From Heliocidaris erythrogramma (lineage: Eukaryota > Echinodermata > Echinoidea > Camarodonta > Echinometridae): a stretch of DNA of 64,000 nt. The position numbers and the translations under genes are program-made. This document shows, in pieces, positions 33,628-45,961 of the stretch. How positions within the stretch are numbered: the first letter of the stretch is position 1; every line of letters starts with the position of its first letter. A model generated the notes under the pieces. It was not told the origin of the DNA and did no database searches. It worked only from the letters and a program-made list of their open reading frames with translations. The stretch spans positions 5,018,873 through 5,082,872 of the forward strand of contig CM046853.1 in NCBI GenBank assembly GCA_025617745.1, in the 5' to 3' direction.

Positions 33628-33965
33628 ATTGGCGGATCCAGGGGGCACTTCCGGCCCGTGCCCCCACCCCCTTTTGGAAGAAAAGTATGCATGTTGACCA
33701 TAGAGGATCCGCCCTTTTGTCGATTATGCCCCCCCCCCTTTTAGAATGAAAACCTTTTTTTTTTTTTTTTTTTTTTTGCTTGTCAGAGAATTATGGAGGG
33801 AAACTGCACCCCCATAAGCCCCCCCCCCCCCCCCCCCCCACTGAGCGACTTTTCGAGGAGCTGGCAAGACCAAAAATATACGGGTCTACCTTTTCCAAAA
33901 GTTGACAATCCTGCATTTGTGTCCCCCCCCCCCCCCCTTTATACTAAATCCTGGATCCGCCCCTG
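33628..33965. mobile_element. MITE of the GCGGATCCAGG family with a 9-bp target duplication
   Basis: Starts ATTGGCGGATCCAGGGGG and ends with the inverse of CAGGGGCGGATCCAGGATT. CATCCAACC is repeated exactly at both flanks (33619-33627 and 33966-33974), a 9-bp target site duplication of the size made by Mutator-like transposases. The interior is dominated by poly-C and poly-T. The element at 11717-11877 is a relative. Confidence 0.8.
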
Positions 33966-35773
33966 CATCCAACCTTTTTCGATTCATTAATGAAATTTAA
34001 CAGAATATTCTTGAGCTCCAAACCATAGATAACCGCAAAACAAAAGTACATGATGTATAAGTAGAAATCGGTGCCTTATTTCTTATCATATTCAGAACTT
34101 GAATCCTTGGTATTCATTCCTATCTTCTTTTTCATTCATTAAATGTAATACCGAAATCCTGCCGTCATTTCGCATTTTTTCTCTGAAGTGGTTAGATTAC
34201 CACGACGAAATTTCGGTATGGCTTACGTCTTTGCCATTGGGCATGGGTAGTATAGCGATCATACAATTATCAATTTCACATCAATTACGATGCTTTTCCG
34301 TGCAGAAATCCATACCTATTGATTTGCATTTAAGTATCCTTCTCTGATTATTCATTCACATTCCATGCAAATTTTAATAATACATGTAATTGTTTTATTT
34401 ACACTTTTCTTCAACTGTTTCTTGTTCATTCTCACAACCTTGTGAGACTCTCTGGAGCCTATAACCAACAAGCTTTGCTATTACCTTTAATAGGCTCCTT
34501 CATATCCTCATTTCCAATTTTGTTAGTCATTATTTACAAGAAACGACAAGTAATTCAAAGTGATGTGATATATTTTATGAACTTATGTTTTATTGGAAAC
34601 ACTCTGTATTATTATCATTATTATTTCTTGTAAAGAAACTCAATATACAGTATATATATTAAAAGATTAAAGACGAACTTGAACCTGAACCCGAACCTTA
34701 TTCTACTGTAGTAGTCAATTTGGTGACAAGTTATAGTAAAAAGACGAAATAAGATTCTTTGCGCCCCTAAAACCAGTGTCAATTTAACACTCTCCTGATA
34801 ATGTGTTCAAACCAAAAGGTGTTACGACGAAACCAGCATGGCATTAAACTCTATCGTTTTCGTTTCGTAAGATGATATATAAAAACGGTGAAATTAAATC
34901 AGTGCAACCATGCTGGTGCTGTTTCAACGTTTGGTGTGGTTTCGTAAGTGTGAAATTACAACCATGTTTGGGTTTTTTGCAGTATGTTACCCCGCCATAT
35001 GTTTGTTTTCTTATAAATTAAATACTTTGAGTTGCGATAGAGAAATACATGGGGGGGGGGGGGAGAGAGAGAGCAAAAGTTGGATAGAGAGGTATAGATA
35101 ATGTAGATTGATAGATAGAAATATAAATAGAAAAAGAAGGATGAGGAGAGGGGAGAGAAAGAATGAGAGAGAGAGACGTAGAGAGAGGAGGAGGCGAGAG
35201 AGCGAGATATGGATGGGAGGGTATTATGAGATAAGCGTTTACTGTTGCTTTTCACAATTTAGCTCTGTTGATATAACCTTTTAAAGTGATGCGGTTTAAG
35301 GACCCTAAATATACGGCGCGCCAAATTCTGTTTTGCGTCGTGTGTGACATCATGGTGATATTCAAATATCTCCTAATTCGATTAGGGAATCGTAAAATAA
35401 ACTTGCAAGTTCAATCGTGGCTGCATATTAAAAGTATGGACTCTATTTCAAGATTCTACAAATCGATAAACCCAAGAAATACGTGAAAGTGTAAGGACGG
35501 GCGGCCGTCCATTTAAATCAATAAAGAAATCCAATGTTCGATTAGCAATTCGATAAGCCAAAATTCCGTTTCTAGTTTTTGTTGTGTTTTTAATTGATCA
35601 ACCTCACCCACTTTCCTTTCTGCTTTGACAAATGAAAGTTTAACCATTAGGTAAATTCTCTAAACTTCTGACGATGATTCCCTTTTCATCATAATTTTAA
35701 TCCACGTGATGATTTAAGATAAACCTTGCCATGTACTACCATGTACATGTACTACCTCTGTGACTGGGTTAAA

Positions 35774-36418
35774 GGGCCCCTGCAACCCAAACGCAGCCCA
35801 AATGAAAGTTTATTGCTGTTGATGCGAAGGGATGCATATAACTGATATTCTGTTATTCAAATATATTATAGATATGTTTCATAGATTTTTAAATGTTTTT
35901 GGAAATATTTTTTTCCAACCTCCTAAGTTCCACCCTAAAAAAAAGCTTCAGATCTCATTCCTGCAATGACATCATCTGCCAATCATCAGTCAGCTACACT
36001 AACATTCTACAATAGACAGTGGAATGTAACTTCCACCAGCTCAGCACATGCTCACAATATAATTGCATGCTTTCAAACAATACCTCCTCATTATAATTCT
36101 TTTCCTGGTGATGCTACAACATGTCTGACATAGCAACTCCTATGTAGGCATTGTATGGTCTATGAGAACAGATGGTCATCTCTGGGCATAGCTACATACC
36201 ACTGTCTCTCCTTAGCTCACTAATAATTGACAGATGATGTCATTGTAGGAATGAGATCTGGGGCAATTTTTTGGGGTGGAGCTTAGCATGTCTGAGAAAA
36301 TTTTTAAAATGTTTTACATATTATGAAACATATTTAGATGTTTGAATAACAAAATATAGGTCGTATGCATCTTTGTACATCAAAAGGAATCAACTTGCAT
36401 TTGGGTTGCAGTGGACCT
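35774..36418. mobile_element. Foldback MITE just upstream of CRHBP exon 2
   Basis: Arms of roughly 200 bp (35774-35995 and 36225-36418) are imperfect inverted copies. Both contain CTGCAACCCAAA near the tip, ATTCAAATAT or equivalent in the middle, CCACCC-AAAAAA, and CAGATCTCATTCCTGCAATG (or one-base variant). The spacer (about 230 bp) has no coding signal. The right end is 58 bp before the exon 2 acceptor. Confidence 0.85.
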
Positions 36419-36475
36419 GTATAGCCACTCTGAAACATGTATTTTGTGTTTTTTTTTTTTTTTTTTCACTAATAG

Positions 36476-36569
36476 GCAACCCATCTGAGGGGTGATCCAA
36501 TCAACATTTCAATGTTACGGAAAAGCGGAGATGATTCCATGCTGCAAGATTTTTATTCAAGAGAACTTG
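36476..36569 (+). CDS. CRHBP: CRHBP exon 2
   Basis: Encodes residues 27-57 and the first base of codon 58. It reads ATHLRGDPINISMLRKSGDD and ends FYSREL at a GTAAGT donor. It corresponds to the weakly conserved N-terminal segment of the mature protein before the first cysteine; vertebrate CRHBP has a similar F-S-x-(L)KREL stretch there. NIS (residues 36-38) is a possible N-glycosylation sequon. The acceptor is AATAG preceded by T17. Phase in is 0 and phase out is 1, so skipping this exon would shift the frame. A foldback MITE ends 58 bp upstream. Confidence 0.75.
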
Positions 36570-37498
36570 GTAAGTTAATGCAGAAACAAATCAATCAATA
36601 TAAAATTCTACTCAAGTGGCATTTTTTTTCAATTCAAAGTGATATTAATAACTTGATGGATGATTCCTCGCTTTGGGATGGAATCGAAGCTCTCAAGAAT
36701 TTTTATAAGCTTTTGCTCATCATTCTTGGTGAATCAGTGCCAAACATTGTTCAAAACAGTTGTCCCTTAACTGTACTGGGACTCTGCATGGGAGAAATTG
36801 CCCGCAAACGAAGAATGTTAAAACAAAATAAGAAAATTTATCGAAAGAAGATAATATATCTTAAGACAGAAACGGACGAAGAATGCTTTGCCTTGTGAAA
36901 TAAAGGGTTAGACATTGTGACCTAGTTACATTTGAAAATATTGTGCACTGTACTAGGATTTGGACTATAGTGATTATTCTCTTCAACCATTCATCGTATA
37001 TAGCTGTGATTTAAAAACAAATATTGACCTAATTTAGCGCGAAATCTTTCTCTTTTAGAAACAGGAAAACACGTTTATCTTTAGAATTATTATACCTCTT
37101 CTTTGAATTGATTGGGTTTCAGAATTGAATGAAAGAAAAGACCTCTTTCTTACCGTAAAATGCCCTTGAACTGATTTTGTGAGGTCATGCATGGCGTGTA
37201 AATAAATGTCAGCATTTGACAAAATGGAAAAGCCTAGCCTAAAGATGTTTTATATAAAATGATGCTTCATTAATTGACGTACTATACGACAGTATTCAAT
37301 TTACCCTTCCATGAAAATATTCTTAGACCTTAAGCAACAATAATATTAAAACATAAATAGGACATTAAAAACATAAATCAATATAGAAAAATCACATTAG
37401 CAAAAATGTCCTAGAGTTGATACGTGTTGATATTTTACATGAGGTAGCTATAGACGTAGATATAAATTAGAAACGCTTTATTGCTTAAAGCCTCTTTT

Positions 37499-37625
37499 TA
37501 AAAAAATTGCCAAATTGCAATGTGCACAAAATTCAGCAGCCCGGATCCTCAGAACATCACAGTTTTCCCCTACGACTCCGATTTTCAAATCTCTTGCACT
37601 GGGTAAGCTGTGGTTACCAATGTGC
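37499..37625 (+). mobile_element. RT C-terminal relic of a LINE
   Basis: The frame reads KKIAKLQCAQNSAARILRTS, then TPIFKSL and LWLPM. LQ-x-QNxAARI-L followed by TPIxxxLxWLPV is a strongly conserved C-terminal block of L2/CR1/RTEX-type LINE reverse transcriptases. Only this block survives. Confidence 0.75.
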
Positions 37626-37745
37626 AAACGTTCTGCACCCTTAAAGGTGCAAAGTTGCACTTTTAGGGTGCAAACGGGCATTAAAGGGTGCAAACAAGAA
37701 CAAAAAGGTGCATTTTTGCACCCTTTTCATGTAGGGTGCAAGATT
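37620..37745. repeat. Repeat rich in GGTGCAA/TTGCACC
   Basis: GGTGCAAA, TTGCAC(C) and related octamers occur about nine times in both orientations. The first and last parts form an inverted pair (GCACCCTT-AAAGGTGC). It may be a decayed MITE with subterminal repeats. Confidence 0.5.
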
Positions 37746-38839
37746 CTTAGTGTGTGGGCGTTTAAGAGGGTAGGCGGATGTGCGTATATAGGGCTATGAC
37801 GTTGTGTTTGGTCAGTGCGTATTCATTATTTTATTAATAAGGAGTTATACTTTAAATTTCATAATTCTTTGTCGACCAGCATTATTTTCATATGTGCGCC
37901 ATTCAAGTATATTGCAACCTCGTTGCTGCTGATTTATCACTGTTCTATGACTTTTTCCCCCTAAAACACTGCCCTTTTGTACCATCCTCTTGAAAATGCT
38001 GTTGGCCCACCCGCAGACGGATATAAATATCTTTATGGGAAATGAGGTACATGGTGAAAAGCGCAGCAAAGTATTACAGATACCCAACACTAAAAGTTTC
38101 TGTGTCCGTATAGGGAGTGGCAGATGTTTGGTCAATGGCAGGTCATTGAGTAAGGAGACACTAGGGGATTCATATCATTCTCTTGGACTGCAGCTTATTG
38201 GGAAGTGAGAAAAGTAGAGCAGTATTCACAAAGTGATGATGAAATGAGAAAAAACGGGGGGAAAGACAGTTGATGGAGTCACCCTCAGTTTCATTACTCA
38301 GGAGAGCAAGCTTAGAAAAATAAAGTGAACAAAGAGGAAAGAAAGAGTTGAAGACAGTTGAAATTTAAAACATGGACTTTTGAAAATGCATTTGACTTTG
38401 TACTAAACGATGAAAAGTTATGAAATAAATGAGGGGAAAATGAAACCAGATAGAATAATTTTTAAAACTCAGATTGCTGTGGGCCTATATGGATAAAAAT
38501 ATTTGTGAGAACCAATGTGATGCCCCTTTCTTCGATGATATTCAGTGAATACATTCTTGTCTTATCAGAAGCTATCAATTTTCTATATAATTAAAAAATG
38601 GATTCTTGTTTGTTTTTGTAGGCGTGTGTAAGTGAGTATAAGATGTACAATTTATGATATTGATAGTTACCCGGAGCTAATTATTATTTTAGAGATTAGC
38701 TAGCTGTCCTGCTGGATATTTATTAGGGGGTAGTTGCCGGGGATGGAGCTTCATGTAGATGTAATATATAAATATAATTATTTTCACAATATCCAATACC
38801 CTCTCCCTAACCCCTCTATATATTACACTGCGATTATAA

Positions 38840-40100
38840 ATGGTACCCCCTTCCCATTATAGAACTAGAAAGGCCGTCAAAGGCGGCAGACCCACGCCTT
38901 AGCGGAGCTATTATTCTTGAAACTGCAGATATATTTTTACTGGTTGGTTCCCCTGTCGTGTATAAAAAAAGTAAACCCAATATAGGTTTTGTTTTGTTGC
39001 GATTATTTTTGTAAGCAGTAGCCATTCAAAGGGGATAACAAGAGGCACATCTACCCCCCCCCCCCCCAATAAATTTTGCCATATCCAGGTCATAGCTTTG
39101 TGTGTCCCCACCCTTGAAAAAATTCTTCTGAAAAAGATATTTTATTATTGAAACATCTCTCCCCTAAAAGTAATTGATTAGACATGTCAGAGAGCGTGGC
39201 GTGGTGAGGAAAAAAATGTTAGCAATTGTATTCAGTGTTCAGTCATCATGGTCATGTAAGTGTTAGTAAATGTATTCATGTTTAAATTATATTGCAATTT
39301 GGGTTGTTTGTTTTTTCATCGGGCTTGGATAAAATAAATATGACGACAAAATAAGTTGGATCTCGACTTCAAAATGACATGCATGCGAGGCACAGAGCTT
39401 ACTCACTCAGCTCAGTCACCACCCATCAACAAAGTCAAAGTGGATACTGGCGTGCATGTATTCGGCGAACCTCGATCAGCCACCAAATTTTGCAAATCCA
39501 CACAAATTTAAAAAAAATACAGTTTTTGTATATATTTTACAACTACGAAATCCACTCAAACAGACATAAATGAGTTATAAACTAACTCAAATCTCAAATG
39601 ACAGGACCGTTATAACCCAAAGAAAAAAGTTCAATCCTACTACAGTCAGCCAGGCACAGGCACTGTACTCCCTGGGGTTATGTACTCCCTAGCCCGACCA
39701 GATCGCCGTCACTTCGCGACAGCGCTGTGTATAGTTATGTACGTACAGCTAGCTACACAGCCCACTCACTCAGATCAACACACGCGAACGCTCGCGAGTG
39801 CGATAAACTCACTCACGTCGAACAAACTCACCAGATTTTCACCGAAAACAATTAAAATCACGTACTACACGTCCACCAGGATAAAATAAATCACAAAAAC
39901 TTCCACAACAAAGTGGAAAGAACCGGGGAAAATAAACAGAAATGCACAGAAGATAAGAAATAGAGGATAGGTCCGGAGAAGCCGTAGGGCTAGGGTAGCC
40001 TGAATCTAAATGAATTTGTAGATAAAAAAAGGTATCGCGCGCGAAAAATCCCTTGTTGCTGGGATACGTTGGCTTTGAATATTCATTGCAGGCTCGTACG
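38840..40100. other. Intron 2 stretch, possibly retroposon-derived
   Basis: A C run at 39053-39067 and a GC-richer block at 39640-39830 with CACTCACTCA-type repeats. It may be the upstream body of the retroposon that ends at 40504, but no protein block is visible. Confidence 0.25.
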
Positions 40101-40612
40101 GATTTGAAGTGAAATGGCAAATAATGGGTCTAAAAGTCTTCTAAAATTCATAAACCTGAAATAGACTTTTGGTGAGACGAAGTAATGAGTGTTTTGATTG
40201 GCCAAAATATTTCTGCATCTGCAGGCGAAGTTTGGGGTCATCAATCTTTCTAGTTTCTTTCCTGTCACTATCTGAACTGAAGTTCCTATACTTTACTACA
40301 GGGTCAAAACTTCAAGGTCACACAGAATGTGCAGGGGTCAACCAATCATCACCAAAATCTAATCGATTCTTTCCTGTCACTTTCTGAACATTCCCTGAAA
40401 ATTTGGTGCAAATCCGTTCACCCGTTCTCTTGTTATCTTGTACACAAACAAACAAACAAACAAACAAACAAACATACAAACAAACAAACAAACAAACAAA
40501 CAAAAAAAAAAAACATACGGAGCCCTTTACATAACCCTGCCGATTTCATCGGCGTGGGTAACATACGGAGCCCTTTACATAACCCTGCCGATTTCATCGG
40601 CGTGGGTAATAA
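40101..40612 (+). mobile_element. RTE/SINE-like 3' end with (CAAA)n and a 48-bp duplication
   Basis: AATTTGGTGCAAATCCGTTC, then TTGTTATCTTGTACACAAACAAA, leads into (CAAA)n at 40444-40504. This is a 3' end layout typical of RTE-type elements and their SINEs. Immediately after, a 48-bp unit beginning ACATACGGAGCCCTTTACAT is repeated exactly (40513-40560 and 40561-40608); each unit has the hairpin GCCGATTTCATCGGC. Confidence 0.6.
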
Positions 40613-41601
40613 ATAAGTACTGAAAAAGTGGCTTATTATCAACGTGGCAGTTTCAATTAATTCTGGCATGCAACAGGAAATATCATTGATACAACTGTCA
40701 GTTACGGAGACTCGATAGAGCAACCAGAAATTGAAAATGCCGTCTTTTATTTTCCAAAAGATACAAATATCAAAGAATAGAGTAGTTCTGCAAGGATGGT
40801 TAAATCTCATCGCGGCGTTCATAAAGATGATGATATTGTACTTCTAATTTTGCAAGTATCATTCACAAGAAGTCATAATCACAGATCTGCTAGTCACCCT
40901 GACCCTTTGGAGGATAAAGCTCTTTAATGAAAACGGTCAAGGAACGGATCATGTTATTACTACAACAACTTCGAATGGGCCATCGATACAAGCTGATTAT
41001 CTATAATACCTCTCATATGACTTTGTAATCGTTAATTGACTCTCAGTCATTAGATGGAATTGTAAGAGCATGAAGAAGAAAAAAGTGAAAAAATTAAAAC
41101 AATTGTGCGTTTCCTTGATATTTCATTTTTATAAATGTAATTTCGTAAGAGGAGTTGGAGGACGGTAACCTCCACTTAAAAACATCTTAGTATCTGCATA
41201 TCTCTATGATGAAACGAGGTCATTTATTTATGAGGAAAATATTCTTAACTATAGCTATGTTCTCTACTAACAATAATTTGGTATTCTTTTATCTTTCAAT
41301 TTTCAAAATGTAAGTTAGAAAAGGGAAAGGTGGAGGATCTAACATCCACGTAAGATGGTCGCCTTATTATGAACATCAGGTTTATAATGAAACAAGGTCA
41401 CTCATTAAAGAAATATATATATATTCCTGATCCATCCATGTGCTCTACAAACACTTACTGGATATTTCTAATGTAATACTCCACAATGGAAATGAGTACT
41501 TTTGAAGGGAAACTTATCTAAATTTTCTTGAGTGTTTCAAATGAAGAAGCACAACATAGTTTATTGGAAAATCATGAGATCTGAAGAGAGAGAGACAGGA
41601 T

Positions 41602-41887
41602 CAGTGGCGTAATGAGCCAAACAATTTGAGGGGGCTGAACATAGGCATACGCGGTACAATTTCTGAATACTTGCGAGCGAGCAAAGCAAGCGAGCCAAAG
41701 AAAATTGGCCTTTTTAATGAAAATGTTAATTTGTCACAGATCTAGACCTATATCCGGTAGGTAATTTAAAATTTTCCTTATATTTTTGTGTTTCTTCTTC
41801 CCCCGCCCCTTATTTTGGGGGTGGAACTTTTGGGGGCTACAGCCCCCCCCCCCCCAAAAAAAAAAAAAACCCACCAGTACGCCAGTG
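41602..41887. mobile_element. hAT-like MITE
   Basis: Terminal inverted repeats CAGTGGCGTA and TACGCCACTG-type (plus strand TACGCCAGTG) are exact over 10 bp and of the CAGxGGCG kind common in hAT elements. The flanks GACAGGAT (41594-41601) and GACAGGAC (41888-41895) match at 7 of 8 positions, as expected for an 8-bp hAT target duplication. The interior has poly-C/poly-A and no protein. Confidence 0.8.
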
Positions 41888-43782
41888 GACAGGACATTTC
41901 ATATTTGTTATTTGTAGTATAAGTAGGCTCATGGACTTCCAGGGAAGCCAGGATTCTTCCTGAATATATCCACCCCCCCCCCCCCGAGAAAAAAACAAAA
42001 GTCAAACAAATAAAAACAAAACACACATTCCGTGGTGGTAGCACTGTGTGAGTTAAATTTTTGACGAGGCAATAATGAAGGGTGTATCATTTACGTAATT
42101 CATTCGTATTCTTTAGGTAGTAACTATGATTGTAAAGTATGACATTGTAGACTGAGATGTACTTAATTATTTGATAAAAGGGAAATAAAACACATTTATG
42201 TCTTGCATCATTCTTGCTTTAATAGAATTACGAGATAAATCGTTGGTAAAGGTCTTGTAAACTTGGGAACATGACTGTATCAAAAACATTAGATTTTTTA
42301 TCTGCAGGATTACTGAAAGCAGATTGTTTACCCAAAGCAAGTTATTAACATTCAAAGGGTAGCACCCTTTTCAGCCCCACCCTTCCTGACCTTTCTTATA
42401 CCAATGTCGTTGTTTCCCTCTCTGCTTCCATCTTGACTACCTCTATTTCTTTTTTAAAAATTCATCTGGTATTCCTCGATTTATTTAGCATTGTTTTTAC
42501 GTCTCCCCCCCCCCCCGACTCTCCCTATCTCTCTCTCTCTCTCTATCTATCTCTCTCTTTCTCCTGGTTCATTTACTCCTCTTTCATTTTCTTTCTTTAT
42601 CCCACTTGATCTTTATCTGTCTTCTTGTCAATGTGTCTGTGATGTCATGAAAAAACGATATAGTTAATGCTTAAACGTTGATCTATGAGATTCAAGGGAT
42701 TTGACGTAGAAAATCCTGATGATTATCTCGAGTTTGTAAGATGCCATGATTTCTAGACAATATTTAAAGCTGATGCGTATTCTGTACGACACCAAGAGGT
42801 CTCAACGACTAAAAAAGGCAGAGAACACTCTACGGTAAAAAGGTCTGACATTTAGAAAAACGCTATACGGCAAATATTACTCAAGATGATGGAATTTGAG
42901 TTTCACCCGGGAAAACAATGACATTTAAACACTTGTAAGACCCTATTTTCTCCTATCTGTGCCTGCAGCCTACTTGTTTGGACCTGGAAAGACGTGATCC
43001 TATTTTCGCTTTAACTGGTTGCACTTTGGTGATGGGAAATGACGTCGATCTCCCGTATGCCAAGTTAAATATCTGGTCAAGAGGCTTTCAGTCGAGCAGA
43101 TATATGATATCTTGTTTGTGAGGTACAAAAATCACATTCAATTTAAAATGGAATTTCGTATACTCATACAACCGATAGAACGTAAATGTCCCTCAATAAA
43201 ATATACGCCTATAGGTGCCATCGAATTGATATGTCGTTGGAAAAGCCTATTTATATATTCATTTGCTCACAATTTACGATTGCATTTGAAAACATATAAC
43301 AACATTCAATATAACAAAAATTAGTTTGAAAATACATAGGCGACAATACGTGATAGCGCCAGGTCAGCAATAATATGCATGTTAATAATCACTATGAACC
43401 AGAAAATTAGGCCCAGGCATATTGCAAGGGTCTATGAAACTAATTAAAAAATCGATCCTATTTATCATTTACATAAAATAACATCAAACAAAAACTTTCT
43501 ACCTGAAAGTTTAAGATATGACCGGCGTTACAAAACACAAAAATTATGAAATTTTATAGACGGAGATCAGTTTAAGGTGATAAAAATAATAATATTTTCA
43601 GGTGAGTATAAAACATGTTTACTGCTCATGTGTTCAATAGTTTTAAAATCTACCCCGCTTTGGGTGAAAAAAAATCACACCGGATAGTTTTTTTTATCAA
43701 ACGCATGGGAAAAATATTTTAATCATGAACTGGATAAGTAGCTTAGGTGTTCAGTTTCTGTACCCATGAACATAAACGCTCA

Positions 43783-43927
43783 GGGCCCCCTTGCATAAAA
43801 GCTGCGCTTAATCGCAAGTCAAAAATTAAACGCAGCTTGAATTTCAACCAATCAGGATCGCGTATTTTGGACTTGCGTTTAATTTATGGAGTTGCGTTTA
43901 ATCGCAACTTTTTATGCAAGAGGGCCC
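43783..43927. mobile_element. 145-bp palindromic MITE
   Basis: Starts GGGCCCCCTTGCATAAAA and ends with the inverted TTTTTATGCAAGAGGGCCC. Inner parts repeat the TTAATCGCAA/TTGCGTTTAA motif in both orientations. No coding content. Confidence 0.8.
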
Positions 43928-44339
43928 AAGCTCTGCTGTATATTTTTCTGTATGCTACTACACTTTGACAATAAAAACGATCGGTATCAAATATCAGAAA
44001 TCGTAATGTTCAATCAAGATATGTGACAGTTCAAAAAGGCAGTGGCATAAAAAGTATATTCAAGACTCCATGAATGATGTGCAAAGAGAGTTATCATTAT
44101 TCACCAAATATTTTAAAGGAAAAAAACATTAAAAAATAATGAGGGAGAAAGAGGAAGAAAGACCTAGGAGAAAGGAAACTAGACAGTGATGGAGAAGACA
44201 AAGTATGCGAAGAAAAATAAATAGAACGAATTAGATAGGCTATAGAGAGAAAGAGCGAGGTAATGAATATTTGCCACGACGTGGCACTAACAGCGAAATT
44301 ATTCTTAAATGTTCATTATACAGTTAACAGTCAGAAAAT

Positions 44340-44365
44340 ACGTCTTTCGGATGGTGACGTTAAAG
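44340..44365 (+). repeat. 26-bp motif shared with the SINE at 55978-56180
   Basis: The sequence running from ACGTCTTTCGGATGG to GACGTTAAAG is identical to the minus strand of 56062-56087 over 26 bp, while the flanks differ. A short, perfectly kept core with diverged flanks is typical of conserved central domains of SINE families. Confidence 0.6.
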
Positions 44366-45813
44366 ATCGTTTAGTGGCTCTAATTTCGCTCATTATTATG
44401 ATCGTTTCTTATTCTTTGTTTGTATGGCATTTGAGGGTTTGAATAGCTCAATATCTATATTTTTTAAAAAGAAAAAAATAATGGTGATTCGGATGAGCTG
44501 TAAGGAACCAAAGCAAAGCAAAAAAGATGACACAATACATATGTACCTGAACTAGGAAAGTGCATTTGTGAAATAAAGGTACAACATGAGAATGTTTCAG
44601 GCAGAAATTAAATCGGAAAGCAAATATCATATGGACTACATCCCTCGTAACAGTAATAAACAAGCTGAAACGCAAAATAGAAATGGTCGTTTTCTAATCA
44701 CTGAGGTATCAATATCTTTCCCTGAGGGGTATCTGTTTACAGCTTTGTTTGAGAGAGCGTGCGTCTCTGTTTTGAGCTTGAAATCATTAACTGAAAATTT
44801 CGTCTTGCATTGTGTAAGGGCACGAGAAGCGAGCTGCGGCGTGTTCATTTCTTTGACATGTGCGATGAATTCGTGCAAATATACCCGAAAGGTGGGTAGT
44901 CTTTTTATCCTTTAAAAAAAAGAAGCAAACAGACGAACAGGAAATTGATGAAACGAATAAAAAACAATGCGGATAAGCCCAGTCGAAATGGCGTCTTTAA
45001 AAGTTCTACAAAGACTTTGACCAAGCTTAAATTACTTGTAATTCCACTCATCCAATTTCTGGATGCTTACATTTTAGAAAGCACAGCTCTTATCTGTAGT
45101 GAACCTCCAAAATGGAGTTTGGTTTTCCCTGCACCCAATGATTTTTTTTTCTTTGTTTGTTTTTTTGTTTGGAGTAGTACATGTATAGTGATAGCACTAA
45201 CTTCTTTTGTCTAAGCGAGGATTACTTTGACTCTATAAAACTAAACTTCTGACTTATTAAGAATGAATTTCAGTGAGAGCAGTGAAAACTCATTCCGCAT
45301 GGGAGACAGACTATAGCTTCTGGGATCGTACTTTATATCGGGTTAAGTTCGCGTAAGTGGGCGGTTGGTAGGTATTAAACGCGAGGCTTTAGGCCAAGTA
45401 AGGTTGTATAACATTTAGACAACGTAAAGAAAGTAACTTGAATCGTTCACCTAGAAGGCAAGAGGAAAACATCTAAAGAAGTTTGGAAAAAAATTATTCA
45501 CGTATTCACTAATATAATTTAATGTTCATTTTTCATAAGAATGATTATGATTTTTCACAGACCGTGTACGAATAACAATATACCTATACATCCATAGGTG
45601 AAGAGTAATACCAAAGTACATGTAATTTCTATAACATTACATTACTAGAACCCGTAAAATCTTACTCCTCACCAAATTTATGACCGATTATAAGTCAGTA
45701 TACCTTACATCTGCGTGGTAGATAAGGGAAATCTCCCATAAATAATCTTCTTTTTTTCTACGCTTTCCATCCTTTTTATCCTCTCTTATTCCCATTCCTC
45801 TATATTTTAATCT

Positions 45814-45913
45814 ATGACTCTCTCTCTCTCTCTCTCTCTCTCTTACTTCTCACTCTATTTCTATCTCTCTCTCTCTTCTCACTTTACTTCTCTCTCTCTT
45901 ACTTCTCATTTTA

Positions 45914-45949
<36 letters not shown>

Positions 45950-45950
45950 A
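45814..45950. repeat. CT microsatellite abutting exon 3
   Basis: Nearly continuous (CT)n with TTCTCACTTTACTT-type interruptions, ending 11-12 bp before the exon 3 acceptor. It serves as, or replaces, the polypyrimidine tract of that acceptor. An open frame runs through it into exon 3, but the intronic part is low-complexity and not protein. Confidence 0.85.
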
Positions 45951-45961
45951 CCCTTTCACAG

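Larger units (their letters stand above)
28061..36475 (+). other. CRHBP intron 1
   Basis: 8.4-kb intron with a GTGAGT donor and an acceptor AATAG after a T17 tract. It contains LINE 3' relics (30290-31260), a (GA)n microsatellite (32294-32335), a MITE (33628-33965), a possible LINE tail (about 34640-34703), a GA-rich tract (35047-35210) and a foldback (35774-36418). Between 28100 and 30280 and from 31270 to 33600 I see nothing firm. The minus-strand open frame 29289-29525 is protein-like in parts but I do not recognise it. Confidence 0.65.
36570..45961 (+). other. CRHBP intron 2
   Basis: 9.4-kb intron. It contains an RT relic (37499-37625), a TGCAA-rich repeat (37620-37745), a composite retroposon-like region (about 40100-40612), an hAT-like MITE (41602-41887), a MITE (43783-43927), a SINE-core-like motif (44340-44365) and a CT microsatellite up to the acceptor. 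37750-38850 and 44370-45700 hold nothing that I recognise. Confidence 0.65.

Noticed and set aside
34676..34703. Telomere-like repeat (GAACCT/GAACCC)
   Set aside because: Only four degenerate units; more like the tail of a non-LTR element than interstitial telomere.
40444..40504. CRISPR-like regular array
   Set aside because: A plain (CAAA)n microsatellite with no spacers. Nothing else in the window has repeat-spacer architecture.
45814..45960. N-terminal Ser/Leu-rich extension of the exon 3 frame
   Set aside because: It is translated CT microsatellite. The CACAG acceptor at 45961 and phase agreement with exon 2 mark the real exon start.
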